A program made the translations under genes and the position numbers. The notes under the pieces were generated by a model, which saw nothing but the letters and a program-made list of their open reading frames with translations, was not told the origin of the DNA and ran no database searches. A stretch of DNA of 64,000 bases from Deinococcus taeanensis (lineage in GTDB: Bacteria; Deinococcota; Deinococci; Deinococcales; Deinococcaceae): NCBI RefSeq assembly GCF_020229735.1, contig NZ_CP083455.1:2197001-2261000 (forward strand), in the 5' to 3' direction. Shown here in pieces: positions 13,261 to 23,393 of this stretch (within the stretch, counting starts at the first letter, position 1; each line of letters opens with the position of its first letter).

Positions 13261-15384
13261 CTACTGCGGGTGACGCGCCGCAGCAAACGTTGCCTGCGCG
13301 CTGAAATCCCCAGGGAGCTTCATGTACTCACCCGCCACATTCAGTTCCCAGGAGCCGCGGGTATCTGCCCATTCCGTATCCAGAATGCTCAGGAACGCTT
13401 CGCGGTGATGATCATCCAGCACCGGGGCAATCACCTCCACGCGCCGGTCCAGGTTGCGGCTCATCCAGTCAGCACTTCCAAAGTACACCTCCGGGCTCCC
13501 ACCGTTCCCGAAGGCGAACACGCGCGCGTGCTCCAGGTACCGGCCCAGAAGGCTCCTCACCCGGATGGACTGCGAGAGGCCCGGTACCCCTGGCCGCAGG
13601 CAACACACGCCGCGGATGATCAGCTCCACGCGGACCCCCTCACGCGCGGCACGGTACAGCGCCTCAATCATACCCGGATCGGTCAGCTGATTCAGCTTCA
13701 CGCGCACCCAGGCGTCCTCGCCGTCCCGGGCGTGCGCCGCTTCCCGTTCCAGCAGCGTCTCAAAGCCCCTACGGGCTGTATCAGGCGCCACCAGCAGGTG
13801 CGTGTACTCCGCGGCCGCATACCCGGTCAGGTGATTGAACAGCTCGGCGACGTCCGCACCAAGATCCGGGTCGGCAGACAATAAGCTCAGGTCGGTGTAG
13901 AGCCGCGCCGTCTTCGCGTTGTAGTTCCCGGTCCCGATGTGCACGTAACGGCGCAGCCCACCCTCCTCACGCCGGACGATCAGGGTCACCTTCGCATGGG
14001 TTTTCAGGCCTGCTACGCCGTACACCACGTGCGCGCCAGCACGCTCCAGCTTGCGCGCCCAGGAGATGTTGCGCTGCTCATCAAACCGCGCCTTCAGTTC
14101 GATAAGCGCAACGACCTGCTTACCGTTCTCCGCCGCGGTCCGCAGCGCGCCCAGCAGCCGCGGGTCATCCCCGGTGCGGTACAGCGTCTGCTTGATGGCC
14201 AGCACCTGCGGGTCGCGGCTCGCTTCCTCCAGAAAGTCCAGGATGTTCGTGAACCCGTCGTACGGATGGTGCAGCAGCACGTCACCCTGCCGCAACGTGT
14301 CAAAAATCCCACTGTCCTCATCCGCGTCCAGATCCGGCACGGCAGGAACGTACGCCGGGAAGGCCAGGTCGGGCCGTTTAACCGGCAGCCCCATCAGGTC
14401 CGCCGTGCCCAGCGGGCCGTCCAGCAGGTAGATATCTTCCGGCGCGAGTCGCAGCCGCTCCTGCAGGAAAGCCGTGATGGCGCGCGGCGTCTCCCGCATC
14501 ACCTCCAGCCTCACTGCCGAACCGAACCGCCGCCGCCGCAACCCATCCTCAATGGTGGCGAGCAGGTCCTCGGCCTCCTCCTCCTCAAACTCGTAATCGG
14601 TGTTGCGGGTCACGCGGAAGGTGTGCGCGGCCAGCACGGCCCGCCCCTTGAAGAGGTCGCCGATGTGCGCCGCAATGACGTCCTCCAGCAACACCACGGT
14701 GTCCCCCACGCACACCGCGCGGGGCAGCACGCCCACCGGAACCTTCACTCGCGCGAAATCCGGCTCTTCATCCTCCCCGGCGTCCAGCAGCACCGCGAGG
14801 TTCAGACTGAGGTTGCTCAGGTACGGGAACGGGTGACTGGGGTCCACCACCAGCGGCGTCAGCACCGGCTGAATCTCCGCCAGGTAGTGCTCACGCAGCT
14901 GCGCCCGCGCCCGCTTCCCCAGTTCCGCCACCCGCGCAAACTTCACGCCCTGCGCCCGCAGGTCCTTCAGGGCGCTGCGCGTCACCCGTTCAATCTCACG
15001 GAGCATCACCTGCGTCCGTTCCCGCACGAGCGCCAGAGTTTCCCGCGGCAGCAGCCCATCCGGCCCGGGCGTGTTCACCCCCGCAGCAATCTGGCGGTGA
15101 ATCCCCGCCACGCGCACCATAAAGAACTCGTCGAGGTTACTGCCGCAGATCGCGGCGTACTTCAGCCGTTCCAACGGCGGGTTCCGCAGGTCACGCGCCT
15201 CGGCCAGCACCCGTTCGTTGAAAGCCAGCCAGGACAGCTCACGGTTCAGGAAAGGACTTTCCGTGTTCGCAACAGTGCTGTGCGTCCGCAGGTCATCCCG
15301 CCCGTCCTCCTCCTTCCGGCGGCGCCTGGGCGCACGTGCAGGCTCAGAGGGACGAGGGGAACGCTCGGGTTTCTTGGCAGGCAC
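13261..15384 (-). CDS. ppk: Polyphosphate kinase 1
   Basis: Membrane-associated enzyme that polymerises the gamma phosphate of ATP into polyphosphate. It has the PPK1 N-terminal domain ([32 protein letters not shown]) and phospholipase-D-like catalytic halves, with [22 protein letters not shown] and the histidine regions GLKTHAKV and [19 protein letters not shown]. An Arg/Lys-rich N-terminal extension precedes the conserved part. The GTG at 15384 is eight bases after AAGGAG; the ATG six bases further upstream (15390) would have a spacing of only two, so either is possible. A single-gene unit ending in a strong hairpin. Confidence 0.92.
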   Translation of the reverse strand: MPAKKPERSPRPSEPARAPRRRRKEEDGRDDLRTHSTVANTESPFLNRELSWLAFNERVLAEARDLRNPPLERLKYAAICGSNLDEFFMVRVAGIHRQIAAGVNTPGPDGLLPRETLALVRERTQVMLREIERVTRSALKDLRAQGVKFARVAELGKRARAQLREHYLAEIQPVLTPLVVDPSHPFPYLSNLSLNLAVLLDAGEDEEPDFARVKVPVGVLPRAVCVGDTVVLLEDVIAAHIGDLFKGRAVLAAHTFRVTRNTDYEFEEEEAEDLLATIEDGLRRRRFGSAVRLEVMRETPRAITAFLQERLRLAPEDIYLLDGPLGTADLMGLPVKRPDLAFPAYVPAVPDLDADEDSGIFDTLRQGDVLLHHPYDGFTNILDFLEEASRDPQVLAIKQTLYRTGDDPRLLGALRTAAENGKQVVALIELKARFDEQRNISWARKLERAGAHVVYGVAGLKTHAKVTLIVRREEGGLRRYVHIGTGNYNAKTARLYTDLSLLSADPDLGADVAELFNHLTGYAAAEYTHLLVAPDTARRGFETLLEREAAHARDGEDAWVRVKLNQLTDPGMIEALYRAAREGVRVELIIRGVCCLRPGVPGLSQSIRVRSLLGRYLEHARVFAFGNGGSPEVYFGSADWMSRNLDRRVEVIAPVLDDHHREAFLSILDTEWADTRGSWELNVAGEYMKLPGDFSAQATFAAARHPQ

Positions 15385-15431
15385 AGTCATGACTCCTTGG
15401 CGCAGCAGACGAGACGACAATCAGGGCAACG

Positions 15432-16004
15432 TCACTGCATTACAGCACGGCCCTCCCCATCTTCCGTCCCGCCGCCCTCACCCTCACCCGCTGCAAGCTC
15501 ATCCGCAGCAGCCAGCATCAACGCCCGGAACGCCCGCACGGCGTCCTGCACGAACGTCAGGTACTGCGGCAGGACCTCCACGAACTCAGCAGGGCTCGCG
15601 TGCAGGGCTTCCACACCCACCCACACGTCGCTGTCCACGGTGTGCAGTTTCACCAGCTTCGCTTCTCGGTTCACAGCGTCACACGCGAAAAGCGCCCGGC
15701 CGTACTCATCATCGGATTCTAACGGCCAGAAGTTGGGGAACAGAAGGTGATAGAAGCGCTCGTCTTCCCCCTGCAGAGGCACGTAATACTGACCGCCCTC
15801 GAACATGAACGTCAGGCCCACCTCAGGATCAGCCTGCACCACGAACCCCAGCGCGCCGAGTGCGTCGCGGACCGTGGCCAGCGCGCCTGGTACGGAGGGC
15901 GCCGGGGGCTTGACCGACTGCCCGGCGACCTTCACGATCTTTTTCGGAGGCGCTGTTTTCGGCTGCGGCGGGGAAACAACTTCAGTTGGGGCGGTTTTGC
16001 TCAT
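15432..16004 (-). CDS. YbjN-like (type III chaperone fold) protein, partner of the 779-residue protein
   Basis: 190 residues. After a Pro/Lys-rich tail of about 45 residues it shows a YbjN-type pattern: a helix (VRDALGALGFVVQ), beta strands (LTFMFEGGQYYVPL), then ACDAVNREAKLVKLHT and a C-terminal helix, ending in a Gly/Glu-rich segment. YbjN proteins share the fold of type III secretion chaperones and often have unclear roles. The ATG lies inside the end of the preceding gene (23-base overlap) and a GAGGAG about ten bases ahead sits in that gene, implying translational coupling. As the third gene of the operon it is a candidate chaperone or regulator of the large first-gene product; this is inference. 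Confidence 0.7.
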   Translation of the reverse strand: MSKTAPTEVVSPPQPKTAPPKKIVKVAGQSVKPPAPSVPGALATVRDALGALGFVVQADPEVGLTFMFEGGQYYVPLQGEDERFYHLLFPNFWPLESDDEYGRALFACDAVNREAKLVKLHTVDSDVWVGVEALHASPAEFVEVLPQYLTFVQDAVRAFRALMLAAADELAAGEGEGGGTEDGEGRAVMQ

Positions 16005-17022
16005 CGGAGTACAGCTCCTCGGGGAGTTCCTCAACGAGATAGGTCATGTACATCGCATCGAGGGTGATGGCACCAGAAACGCCATCGAAGGCTTTTCCAT
16101 TTGCGTCAGTACGGGCATTGCCCATGCCGTACTCGCCCAGCACGAACGTGCCGTCCGGCTGGAAATAGGCAATGGTATTCCGCCCCGGCGAGCGGTAATT
16201 CCACTCCAGACGTCCATCCGGATCGCGGATCGGCTGCGCCAGACGTTCCTGGATGCGCACGTACCGCTCATCGTCATGACAGGCATGACGAAAGCCGCGC
16301 GTAGCCGTACTGACCATGTACCCAAAACGCCAGCCAAAGAAACGCACCTCAAACTGAAGCGGACCGGATTGCAGGAGGATCGAGGTGTCATCCCGCGAGA
16401 CTTCCTGGCACTGCACCTTGCGCTCCATGTATTTCGCAAATGCGTCCGGCGCGCTCGCGTACGTACGAACGCCCTCGCCGTAATGAAAGCCCCCCATCCA
16501 CTGCATGATGCTCGGACGGGGCGCCTCCGTGAACGGCAGGCCCAGGTACTCGCGGGCGTGCATCACGCCCTCTTCCAGCATGAACAGGGCCACGTCAATC
16601 AGGGTGTCCGCACGGAATTGCTCGTCGAACCCGGCCGATTGCACAGCAATCACCAGTTCACCGGTCTCGGGGTCGAAATAGGCCCGCACGCCAGCGCAGG
16701 CCACGCAGACATGATCCAGGCAGCGGTAGGCAAACGCCTTTTCCGGCACCGTCTGACAGCGTTGAATGTTGCACTCGGGAAGTCGGGTGAACAGCCTCAG
16801 GCCGCGCACGTTATCGAGGGCAGGGGCCTCAACCCTGAGACCGCGATAGGTGAAGCTCATGTCCCTCAACTCGCCACCCATCTGGAAGTCACTGATGGCG
16901 TCATTCCATCCCGCCATTTCCTTGAGGGTCGCTGAAGCCCAGAGCCTCATTTCTCCCACGTCGGTGCCATTGCGGTCGTGTGGATTTGGTTTTTCCGGCT
17001 GCTTGCGGAACAGGCCGAACAT
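15982..17022 (-). CDS. Uncharacterised 346-residue protein of the effector-like operon
   Basis: No family recognised. Soluble, without signal peptide or membrane helix. The N-terminal 20 residues are basic and polar (FRKQPEKPNPHDRNG). The middle has a cysteine cluster (C at about 84, 89, 101, 106 and 109) that might bind metal. The C-terminal third is rich in aromatic strands (FFGWRFGYMVSTATRGFRH) and acidic at the very end. Its ATG directly abuts the stop of the 779-residue gene (TGAATG) and its end overlaps the YbjN-like gene, so the three proteins are made together. It could be a second chaperone or an immunity factor. Confidence 0.75.
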   Translation of the reverse strand: MFGLFRKQPEKPNPHDRNGTDVGEMRLWASATLKEMAGWNDAISDFQMGGELRDMSFTYRGLRVEAPALDNVRGLRLFTRLPECNIQRCQTVPEKAFAYRCLDHVCVACAGVRAYFDPETGELVIAVQSAGFDEQFRADTLIDVALFMLEEGVMHAREYLGLPFTEAPRPSIMQWMGGFHYGEGVRTYASAPDAFAKYMERKVQCQEVSRDDTSILLQSGPLQFEVRFFGWRFGYMVSTATRGFRHACHDDERYVRIQERLAQPIRDPDGRLEWNYRSPGRNTIAYFQPDGTFVLGEYGMGNARTDANGKAFDGVSGAITLDAMYMTYLVEELPEELYSDEQNRPN

Positions 17023-19362
17023 TCAGTCTCCGTCTTTCATGTTGAGTTTTTTGCTGACGTCTTCGAGATAGCTGTCAGGGTCCAGTGGAGGCAGCACTTC
17101 CTTGAACATCTCCTCCGTGAGCTTCAGAAGCACGTGGGTGTCCTCTTCAGTGGCTTTTTTGGGCTCCGTTTTCTCACCCTTGATTACCTTGACTTTTGCT
17201 TTGACGGGCTCGGAGACCGTCTTCTCGACCGCCTTGGCAAAGGTTTCTTCGACCGCGTCAATGCCCAGGGCGACGGTGGACCCCAGCGGGGTGGTGCTGC
17301 GCAGGGCCTGCACGACCTTCGTGTACTTCTCCACACGCTCGTTGATCGGCACGCGCGCCGGAGTCGTCAGGCCCAGCCCCATGCGCTCAATGAGGCCTCG
17401 TTGCTCAGCGTTCTTCCCGAAGTATCGCTCGATTGCCTTTGCACGGGCCTCAAGTGTGGCCGTGTTCATTGCCACTTCGTGCAGTTGTACCGATGGATGG
17501 CGGCTGACATGGTTTTCCGCCTCGCGCATGATGCGGTTTTGCATTTTGCTGACCGCATCATGCGCATCTGCCTGAGCCCGTGCTTGAATGTGCGCTCGGA
17601 TTTCTGCTGTTAAGGGCTCGCCCTGTCGGGCGACGTAGACCGCTTCGAGGTCAGTGGCAATTTTGTCTCGCAGGCGTTTCTCAGTGGCTTCTTTCGCTGC
17701 GGCGATCTCCGTGTCGTAGAGAGCCTTGCCGCCTTTCTCAGCCAGAGCTTTCAGATCTGCCTGAACACTTCCGTGCCGGCCGAGCAGGGCGGACAGGTCC
17801 TTGTTCATCTCGTGTCCGGCTTCGCTCCAGACTTTGTTCAGGTGCGTGCGGATGGCGGCGCCACTGGCGCGAAATTCGGTGATGGCCTTGGCCAGGTGAC
17901 CGCCGGGGTTGCGTTCGACAATGCCGGTAAGGTACTGGGCAGTTTTCTCGTTTGCCTGTCGCAGCGCCTTGACGATCTGGGTCTGGCTGAGTTTCTTGCC
18001 GGCGCGGGCTTTCAGGCTGTCGAAGGCGTCAGCAGTTTTGACTTTGGCGTTTACGAGGTTCCGGCTGGCGCGGTTGCCGAGGCGGTCCACGGTATCGCGG
18101 AGTTTCCGGGCGAGTTTCAGGGCCGGGCTTTTCTCCACGTGGTTGCGCAGGCGGGTCAGGAGAGTCCCGTCGAACTGGCGGAAGGTCCGGGCGGCTTTGC
18201 GCACGGTGCTGGTCACAGCGTCTGCACCTTTCCGGGCGAGTTTTCTCAGGGTGGGCGTGTGTTTTTTCAGGAACGCGTGGGCCTGACGGGCGCGGCGGCT
18301 GACACTCACCTGGACGCGCCGCGCGCCCCGTTTCATGGTGTTGCCTGTGGCGGTGGCGGCGGTGCGGAGGGCGGTGCGGGTGGCCGTGGCGGCCGTGCGG
18401 AGAGGCGCCACAAGGTACTTCTTCGCGAGCGTTCCGGCGTTTTTCAGGAGGGTTCGGGCGCCTTGGGGGAGAACCTTACGGGCGAGGTTCGCGGCGGCCT
18501 TTCCACTGCCGTTCAGGGTGGCCTGCGCGAGATGCCCGAGGCCGCGCGCGGCAGGCAGGGCGCCTTTGCCCAGGGCGCGGACACTGCCGGCGACGACCTT
18601 TCCGGCGAATTTGAAGACGGGGCCGCCGATGCTGCCCACGACGGCGTCAACGGCGATACTCCTGGCGGTGACTCCCTCGAAGGTGCTGCGCTGCTTGAAT
18701 TTGTAGGTCTTGTCTTTCTGGGCTTTGGTTTTCGCGGCGGCGTTGAAGACCTTGTTCTCAACGACCTGCGCGGCAATGCCCCCTCCGGCGCTGATGCCGG
18801 CGGCGAGGGCCAGGGCGGGCGCGGTGAGGGCGCCGCCACTGGCGACCGTGGCGATTCCCACGGCGGTCAGGGCGACGCCCTTCCAGAATTTCGCTTTGCC
18901 TTCGGGCGTGGCGTACCACTTCTTGAACTGGTCGAGTTTCTGCCCGCCGTACTTGCCGAGTGCAACGGCGCCGTTCAGGGTGGATTTGACCGGGTTTCTG
19001 GCGAAGGAGGCGGCGCCCTGCACAATTTTGCGCGCGCCGTCCGCCAGGCCGGTGAGGCTCTTGCCCAGTCCGCTTTTGTGCAGGGTCGTGAGCTGCTTGC
19101 GGAAAAAGTTCGTGATGCCGCCTGTTGCCTTGGGGGCATTGGTGGGGGCAGGCTGCGGCCGGACCGGGGGGTTCAGTTTGTGCGTGCCGGTGCCTGTGGG
19201 GGTCGCTTTCGGCCTGACTGGTTGCGGCGCACTGATTTTCGGTGTGGTTTTCCTGCCCGGTCGGGAGGCGGGGGGGGCAGTTTTGGGGGCCGGAGGTTTG
19301 GTTTTGGCCGGGCCGGTTGCGGTGGTTTTCTTACCCTTCGGTTGAGGTTGGTGTTCCAGCAT
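17023..19362 (-). CDS. Large basic effector-like protein, 779 residues
   Basis: No known family recognised. Layout: residues 1-75 Pro/Lys/Thr-rich and disordered; about 80-130 amphipathic; about 160-205 a glycine/alanine-rich hydrophobic segment (GVALTAVGIATVASGGALT onward) resembling membrane-inserting or pre-toxin regions; about 230-480 very basic helices rich in Arg, Ala and Thr; about 480-700 long alpha-helical coiled-coil type sequence; an acidic C-terminus. There is no N-terminal signal peptide. It is the first gene of a three-gene operon with its own promoter (-35 TTGGCT, 17, -10 TACACT), followed without gaps by two small partners. The layout resembles secreted or phage-tail-like effectors with dedicated chaperones, but a structural role is also possible. 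Confidence 0.75.
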   Translation of the reverse strand: MLEHQPQPKGKKTTATGPAKTKPPAPKTAPPASRPGRKTTPKISAPQPVRPKATPTGTGTHKLNPPVRPQPAPTNAPKATGGITNFFRKQLTTLHKSGLGKSLTGLADGARKIVQGAASFARNPVKSTLNGAVALGKYGGQKLDQFKKWYATPEGKAKFWKGVALTAVGIATVASGGALTAPALALAAGISAGGGIAAQVVENKVFNAAAKTKAQKDKTYKFKQRSTFEGVTARSIAVDAVVGSIGGPVFKFAGKVVAGSVRALGKGALPAARGLGHLAQATLNGSGKAAANLARKVLPQGARTLLKNAGTLAKKYLVAPLRTAATATRTALRTAATATGNTMKRGARRVQVSVSRRARQAHAFLKKHTPTLRKLARKGADAVTSTVRKAARTFRQFDGTLLTRLRNHVEKSPALKLARKLRDTVDRLGNRASRNLVNAKVKTADAFDSLKARAGKKLSQTQIVKALRQANEKTAQYLTGIVERNPGGHLAKAITEFRASGAAIRTHLNKVWSEAGHEMNKDLSALLGRHGSVQADLKALAEKGGKALYDTEIAAAKEATEKRLRDKIATDLEAVYVARQGEPLTAEIRAHIQARAQADAHDAVSKMQNRIMREAENHVSRHPSVQLHEVAMNTATLEARAKAIERYFGKNAEQRGLIERMGLGLTTPARVPINERVEKYTKVVQALRSTTPLGSTVALGIDAVEETFAKAVEKTVSEPVKAKVKVIKGEKTEPKKATEEDTHVLLKLTEEMFKEVLPPLDPDSYLEDVSKKLNMKDGD

Positions 19363-19409
19363 GACGTCACCTGTGAGGAAAGGCAGGAGGAGGGGGAACC
19401 AGACAGGGC

Positions 19410-19438
19410 AGTGTAATGTTGACCGGCCGCTCAGCCAA
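19410..19438 (-). promoter_or_regulatory. Promoter of the effector-like operon
   Basis: Minus strand: TTGGCT (19438-19433), 17-base spacer, TACACT (19415-19410), giving a leader of roughly 40 bases before the ATG at 19362. Confidence 0.6.
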
Positions 19439-19472
19439 GCGGAAATGACCGTCCGGCGGGTGGGCCATGAGG

Positions 19473-19504
19473 AAGGGCCGCTCCCACCGATGGGAGCGGC
19501 CCTT
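19473..19504 (-). terminator. Terminator of the fab operon
   Basis: 14-bp perfect stem (19473-19486 with 19491-19504), CCGA loop, starting 10 bases after the fabF stop. Confidence 0.75.
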
Positions 19505-19514
19505 GTGCCAATCT

Positions 19515-20759
19515 TCAGACTCGTTTGAAGAGGAGCGTTGCGTTCTGCCCGCCGAACGCGAAGGAGTTACTCAGCGCGTAGTCCACCTGCACCTCGCGGG
19601 CCTCAAGCGGGATGTAGTCGAGATCGAGGTCCGGGTCCGGGTCGGTGAGGTTGATGGTGGGGGGCAGGATCCCGTCCTTGAGTGCCTGCGCGACCGCGAT
19701 GGCTTCGATGGCGCCGGCCGCGCCGAGCAGGTGGCCGGTCATGCTTTTGGTGGAGCTGATGGCCACGCGGTACGCCTGCTCGCCGAACACGTGCTTGATG
19801 CCCTGCGTTTCGTGCAGGTCATTGAAGTGCGTGCTGGTGCCGTGCGCGTTGATGTAGCCGACCTGATCGGCATTCACGCCGGCGGTCTGCAGGGCCATGC
19901 GCATGGCGACCTGCGCGCCGCGGCCCTCGGGGGCGGGCATGGTGATGTGGTGCGCGTCGGCGCTGGTGCCGTAGCCGACCACCTCGGCGTAGATGGTGGC
20001 GCCGCGTTTGACGGCCTTGTCGTACTCCTCGAGGATCACGACGCCGGCGCCCTCGCCGAGCACGAAGCCGTCGCGGGTGGCGCTGAAGGGCCGGCTGGCC
20101 TTGTCCGGCTCGTCGTTGCGGGTGGACAGGGCTTTCATGTTCGAGAAGCCGCCGATGGCGATGGGCGTGATGGCCGCTTCGGTGCCGCCGGCAATCATGG
20201 TGTCTGCCAGGCCCAGCTGGATGTAGCGCGCAGCGTCGCCGATGGCGCCGGTGCCGGTGGCGCAGGCGGTCACGACGGTGCTGCTGGGACCGGTGGCGCC
20301 GTAGCGCATGGCGACGTGGCCGGTGGCCATGTTGGCGATCATCATGGGGATGAACATGGGGCTGATGCGTCCGGCGCCGCGCGAGTGCAGGATGCCGGCC
20401 TGATCCTCGAAGGTTTTCACGCCGCCGATACCGCTGCCGATCACGGTGCCGGTGCGTTCGCTGCGCATTTCGTCTTCGCTCAGGCCGCTGTCCTGCACGG
20501 CGAGCGCGGCGCCGGCGAGGGCGAGTTGCACGTACCGGTCGAGTTTCTTCGCTTCGCGCGGATCCACGAAGGGCGAGAGGTCGTCGTTCACTTCGCCGGC
20601 GATCTTGCTGGCGGTGTCAGCCGGGTCGAAGCGCGTGATGGTCGCGATGCCGCTCTTTCCGGCCCGCTGGGCCTCGGCGAACGCCTGCGCGCCCACCCCG
20701 ATGGGTGTGACCGGTCCGAGGCCGGTGATCACCACCCGTTTCAGTCCTGAAACGCTCAC
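19515..20759 (-). CDS. fabF: 3-oxoacyl-ACP synthase II
   Basis: Condensing enzyme that elongates acyl-ACP with malonyl-ACP. 414 residues with the Cys-His-His triad: C166 in VVTACATGTG, His in NAHGTSTHFND and His in KSMTGHLLGAAG. The C-terminal SFAFGGQNATL signature is present. The start is a GTG; the AGGAGG about 11 bases ahead is somewhat distant. It is the last gene of the fatty-acid operon, 120 bases after acpP, with a hairpin in that gap that may tune expression. Confidence 0.95.
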   Translation of the reverse strand: MSVSGLKRVVITGLGPVTPIGVGAQAFAEAQRAGKSGIATITRFDPADTASKIAGEVNDDLSPFVDPREAKKLDRYVQLALAGAALAVQDSGLSEDEMRSERTGTVIGSGIGGVKTFEDQAGILHSRGAGRISPMFIPMMIANMATGHVAMRYGATGPSSTVVTACATGTGAIGDAARYIQLGLADTMIAGGTEAAITPIAIGGFSNMKALSTRNDEPDKASRPFSATRDGFVLGEGAGVVILEEYDKAVKRGATIYAEVVGYGTSADAHHITMPAPEGRGAQVAMRMALQTAGVNADQVGYINAHGTSTHFNDLHETQGIKHVFGEQAYRVAISSTKSMTGHLLGAAGAIEAIAVAQALKDGILPPTINLTDPDPDLDLDYIPLEAREVQVDYALSNSFAFGGQNATLLFKRV

Positions 20760-20828
20760 TGGCTTGCTTCCCTCCTGTGTGGGCCGCCGCGTGGGCGCCC
20801 GGAATGAACGGGGCGGGGGGCGGTCACG

Positions 20829-20871
20829 CCGCTCCCCCGCCCGTGGATGCTGCTTCCCGCGCGGGGAGCGG
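20829..20871 (-). other. Intercistronic hairpin between acpP and fabF
   Basis: 9-bp stem (20829-20837 with 20863-20871) beginning eight bases after the acpP stop. Without a T-run it is more likely an attenuator or mRNA stabiliser that keeps ACP message more abundant than fabF message. Confidence 0.4.
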
Positions 20872-20879
20872 CTGAGGTG

Positions 20880-21110
<231 letters not shown>

Positions 21111-21223
21111 GAGTTCGTACCTCCTGAGACTGAAGTCTGCGCCAGTCTACACGCGGTGGAAATGAGAGTCCGCTGATTTGGACGGGGTTCAACGCTGTGG
21201 GCGCACGGCGCGCTGCGCGCGCG

Positions 21224-21969
<746 letters not shown>

Positions 21970-21973
<4 letters not shown>

Positions 21974-22491
21974 GGGGTCTCCAGTGCGGCCTGCACGCCG
22001 CGAAGGTGATGCTCGTTGTGGTACAGCGTGAAGTACAGCAGTTCCCGCACACTCAGGTTACCCAGGGCCGGGTGCGGCAGGGTCAGGGTGTCCAGGGCCG
22101 GTTCGTCCGGAAAGGCGCCGAGGGCCTCGCCGAGCAGGGTCATGGACGCGTGGTAGGCCTGAAGCTGTTCGTGCTGGGTGCCGTGCGGGTCCGGCAGATA
22201 CCGTCCGGAGGCCTGGACCTGCCCGGTGGCGAGCCGGGCGCGGTACGCATCACGCAGCGCGTCGTGGTTCATGCCCGGCTGCCCGGCGGGGCGCGCCGCG
22301 AACTGCTCACGGGGCAGGGTCAGGCCCTGCGCGAGTGTCCGGTTGGACCGGGTGAGGTGATCGAGGTGTTGCGCCGCGGACCAGCGGCCCGGAGCGGCGC
22401 GCGTGAACTCCCGTGGGCTCAGGGCGGCGAAGGCCGCGGCCACATCGTCCCGGCGGGCGTTCAGCGCGGCCTGCAGTTCGCCGGGTGTCAC
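21970..22491 (-). CDS. DinB-superfamily protein inside the fab operon
   Basis: 173 residues with the DinB/YfiT-like four-helix pattern and its three metal-ligand positions: His in the AAQHLDHL helix and the HNEHHLRG motif near the C-terminus. Such proteins include thiol-dependent transferases and hydrolases; many are uncharacterised and expanded in Deinococcus. The GTG start overlaps the fabD stop by four bases and the stop overlaps the fabG start by four bases, so it is locked between two fatty-acid genes. A lipid-related role is suggested only by this position. Confidence 0.8.
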
Positions 22492-23393
22492 AGGGTGAAG
22501 TCCTGCACCTGCGCGGCGGTGCCGACGTTGATGGTGCGGGCGTCAGGCAGGATGCGTTTGACCAGGCCCGTCAGCACCGTGCCGGGACCGAACTCGATGA
22601 AGACGTCCGTGCCGGCCTCGGCGAGGGCCTGGATGGTCTGGACCCAGCGGACGGCGCCGGTGATCTGGGCGGTGAGCAGGGCCGGGAGGGCGGTGGGGTC
22701 CAGGTTGGGCTGCGCCGTGACGTTCGCGTAGACCGGGAAGGCCGGCGGGGCGTACGGGGTGGTCTGCAGGTCCGGCGCGAGACCCTCAGCGGCAGGCTGC
22801 ATCAGGGGGCAGTGGAAGGGCGCGCTGACCTTCAGCGCAATGGCCTTCAGACCGCGGGCCTTCAGGGCAGCTCCAGCGGCGTCCACGGCGTCTTTCGTGC
22901 CGGAAATGACGGTCTGGGTGGGGGCGTTGAAGTTCGCGGGCTGTACGCCCACGGTGGCCGCACAGACTTCAGCCACCACGCTGGGGTCGCCCATGACGGC
23001 GCTCATGGCGCCCGCACCGACCGGAACCGCCGCCTGCATGAGCTCGCCCCGGCGGCGGGTCAGGCGCAGCGCGTCCCCCAGGCTCAGGGTGTCGGCGGCG
23101 ACCAGCGCGGAGTACTCGCCCAGGGAGTGCCCAGCGGCGAAGGCGGGGGTCAGGCCGGTGTGGGCGCGCCACGCGCGGTACGCGGCGACGCTCGCGGCCA
23201 CCAGGGCGGGCTGCTGGTTGGCGGTGAGGGTCAACTCCTCAAGCGGGCCCTGCTCGATCAGGGCGCGCAGGCCCGGCAGGACGTGGTCGGCCTGGGTGTA
23301 CACCTCGGCGGCCTCCGGGAACGCGGCGGTCAGGTCGGCGCCCATGCCGACGCTGTGGGAGCCCTGTCCGGGGAACAGCGCCGCGATCTTCAT
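22488..23393 (-). CDS. fabD: Malonyl-CoA:ACP transacylase
   Basis: Loads malonyl groups onto ACP. 301 residues starting MKIAALFPGQGS, with the nucleophile S90 in AGHSLGEYSAL, the catalytic H194 in APFHCPLM, and EFGPGTVLTGLVKR near the end. The chosen ATG overlaps the fabH stop by four bases; the longer in-frame start at 23447 lies inside fabH and lacks family similarity. Confidence 0.95.
   Translation of the reverse strand: MKIAALFPGQGSHSVGMGADLTAAFPEAAEVYTQADHVLPGLRALIEQGPLEELTLTANQQPALVAASVAAYRAWRAHTGLTPAFAAGHSLGEYSALVAADTLSLGDALRLTRRRGELMQAAVPVGAGAMSAVMGDPSVVAEVCAATVGVQPANFNAPTQTVISGTKDAVDAAGAALKARGLKAIALKVSAPFHCPLMQPAAEGLAPDLQTTPYAPPAFPVYANVTAQPNLDPTALPALLTAQITGAVRWVQTIQALAEAGTDVFIEFGPGTVLTGLVKRILPDARTINVGTAAQVQDFTL

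Noticed and set aside
17773..19416. Plus-strand frame of 547 codons over the effector-like gene
   Set aside because: Low-complexity Gly/Ala/Val shadow; the minus strand has a promoter, ordered domains and coupled downstream genes.
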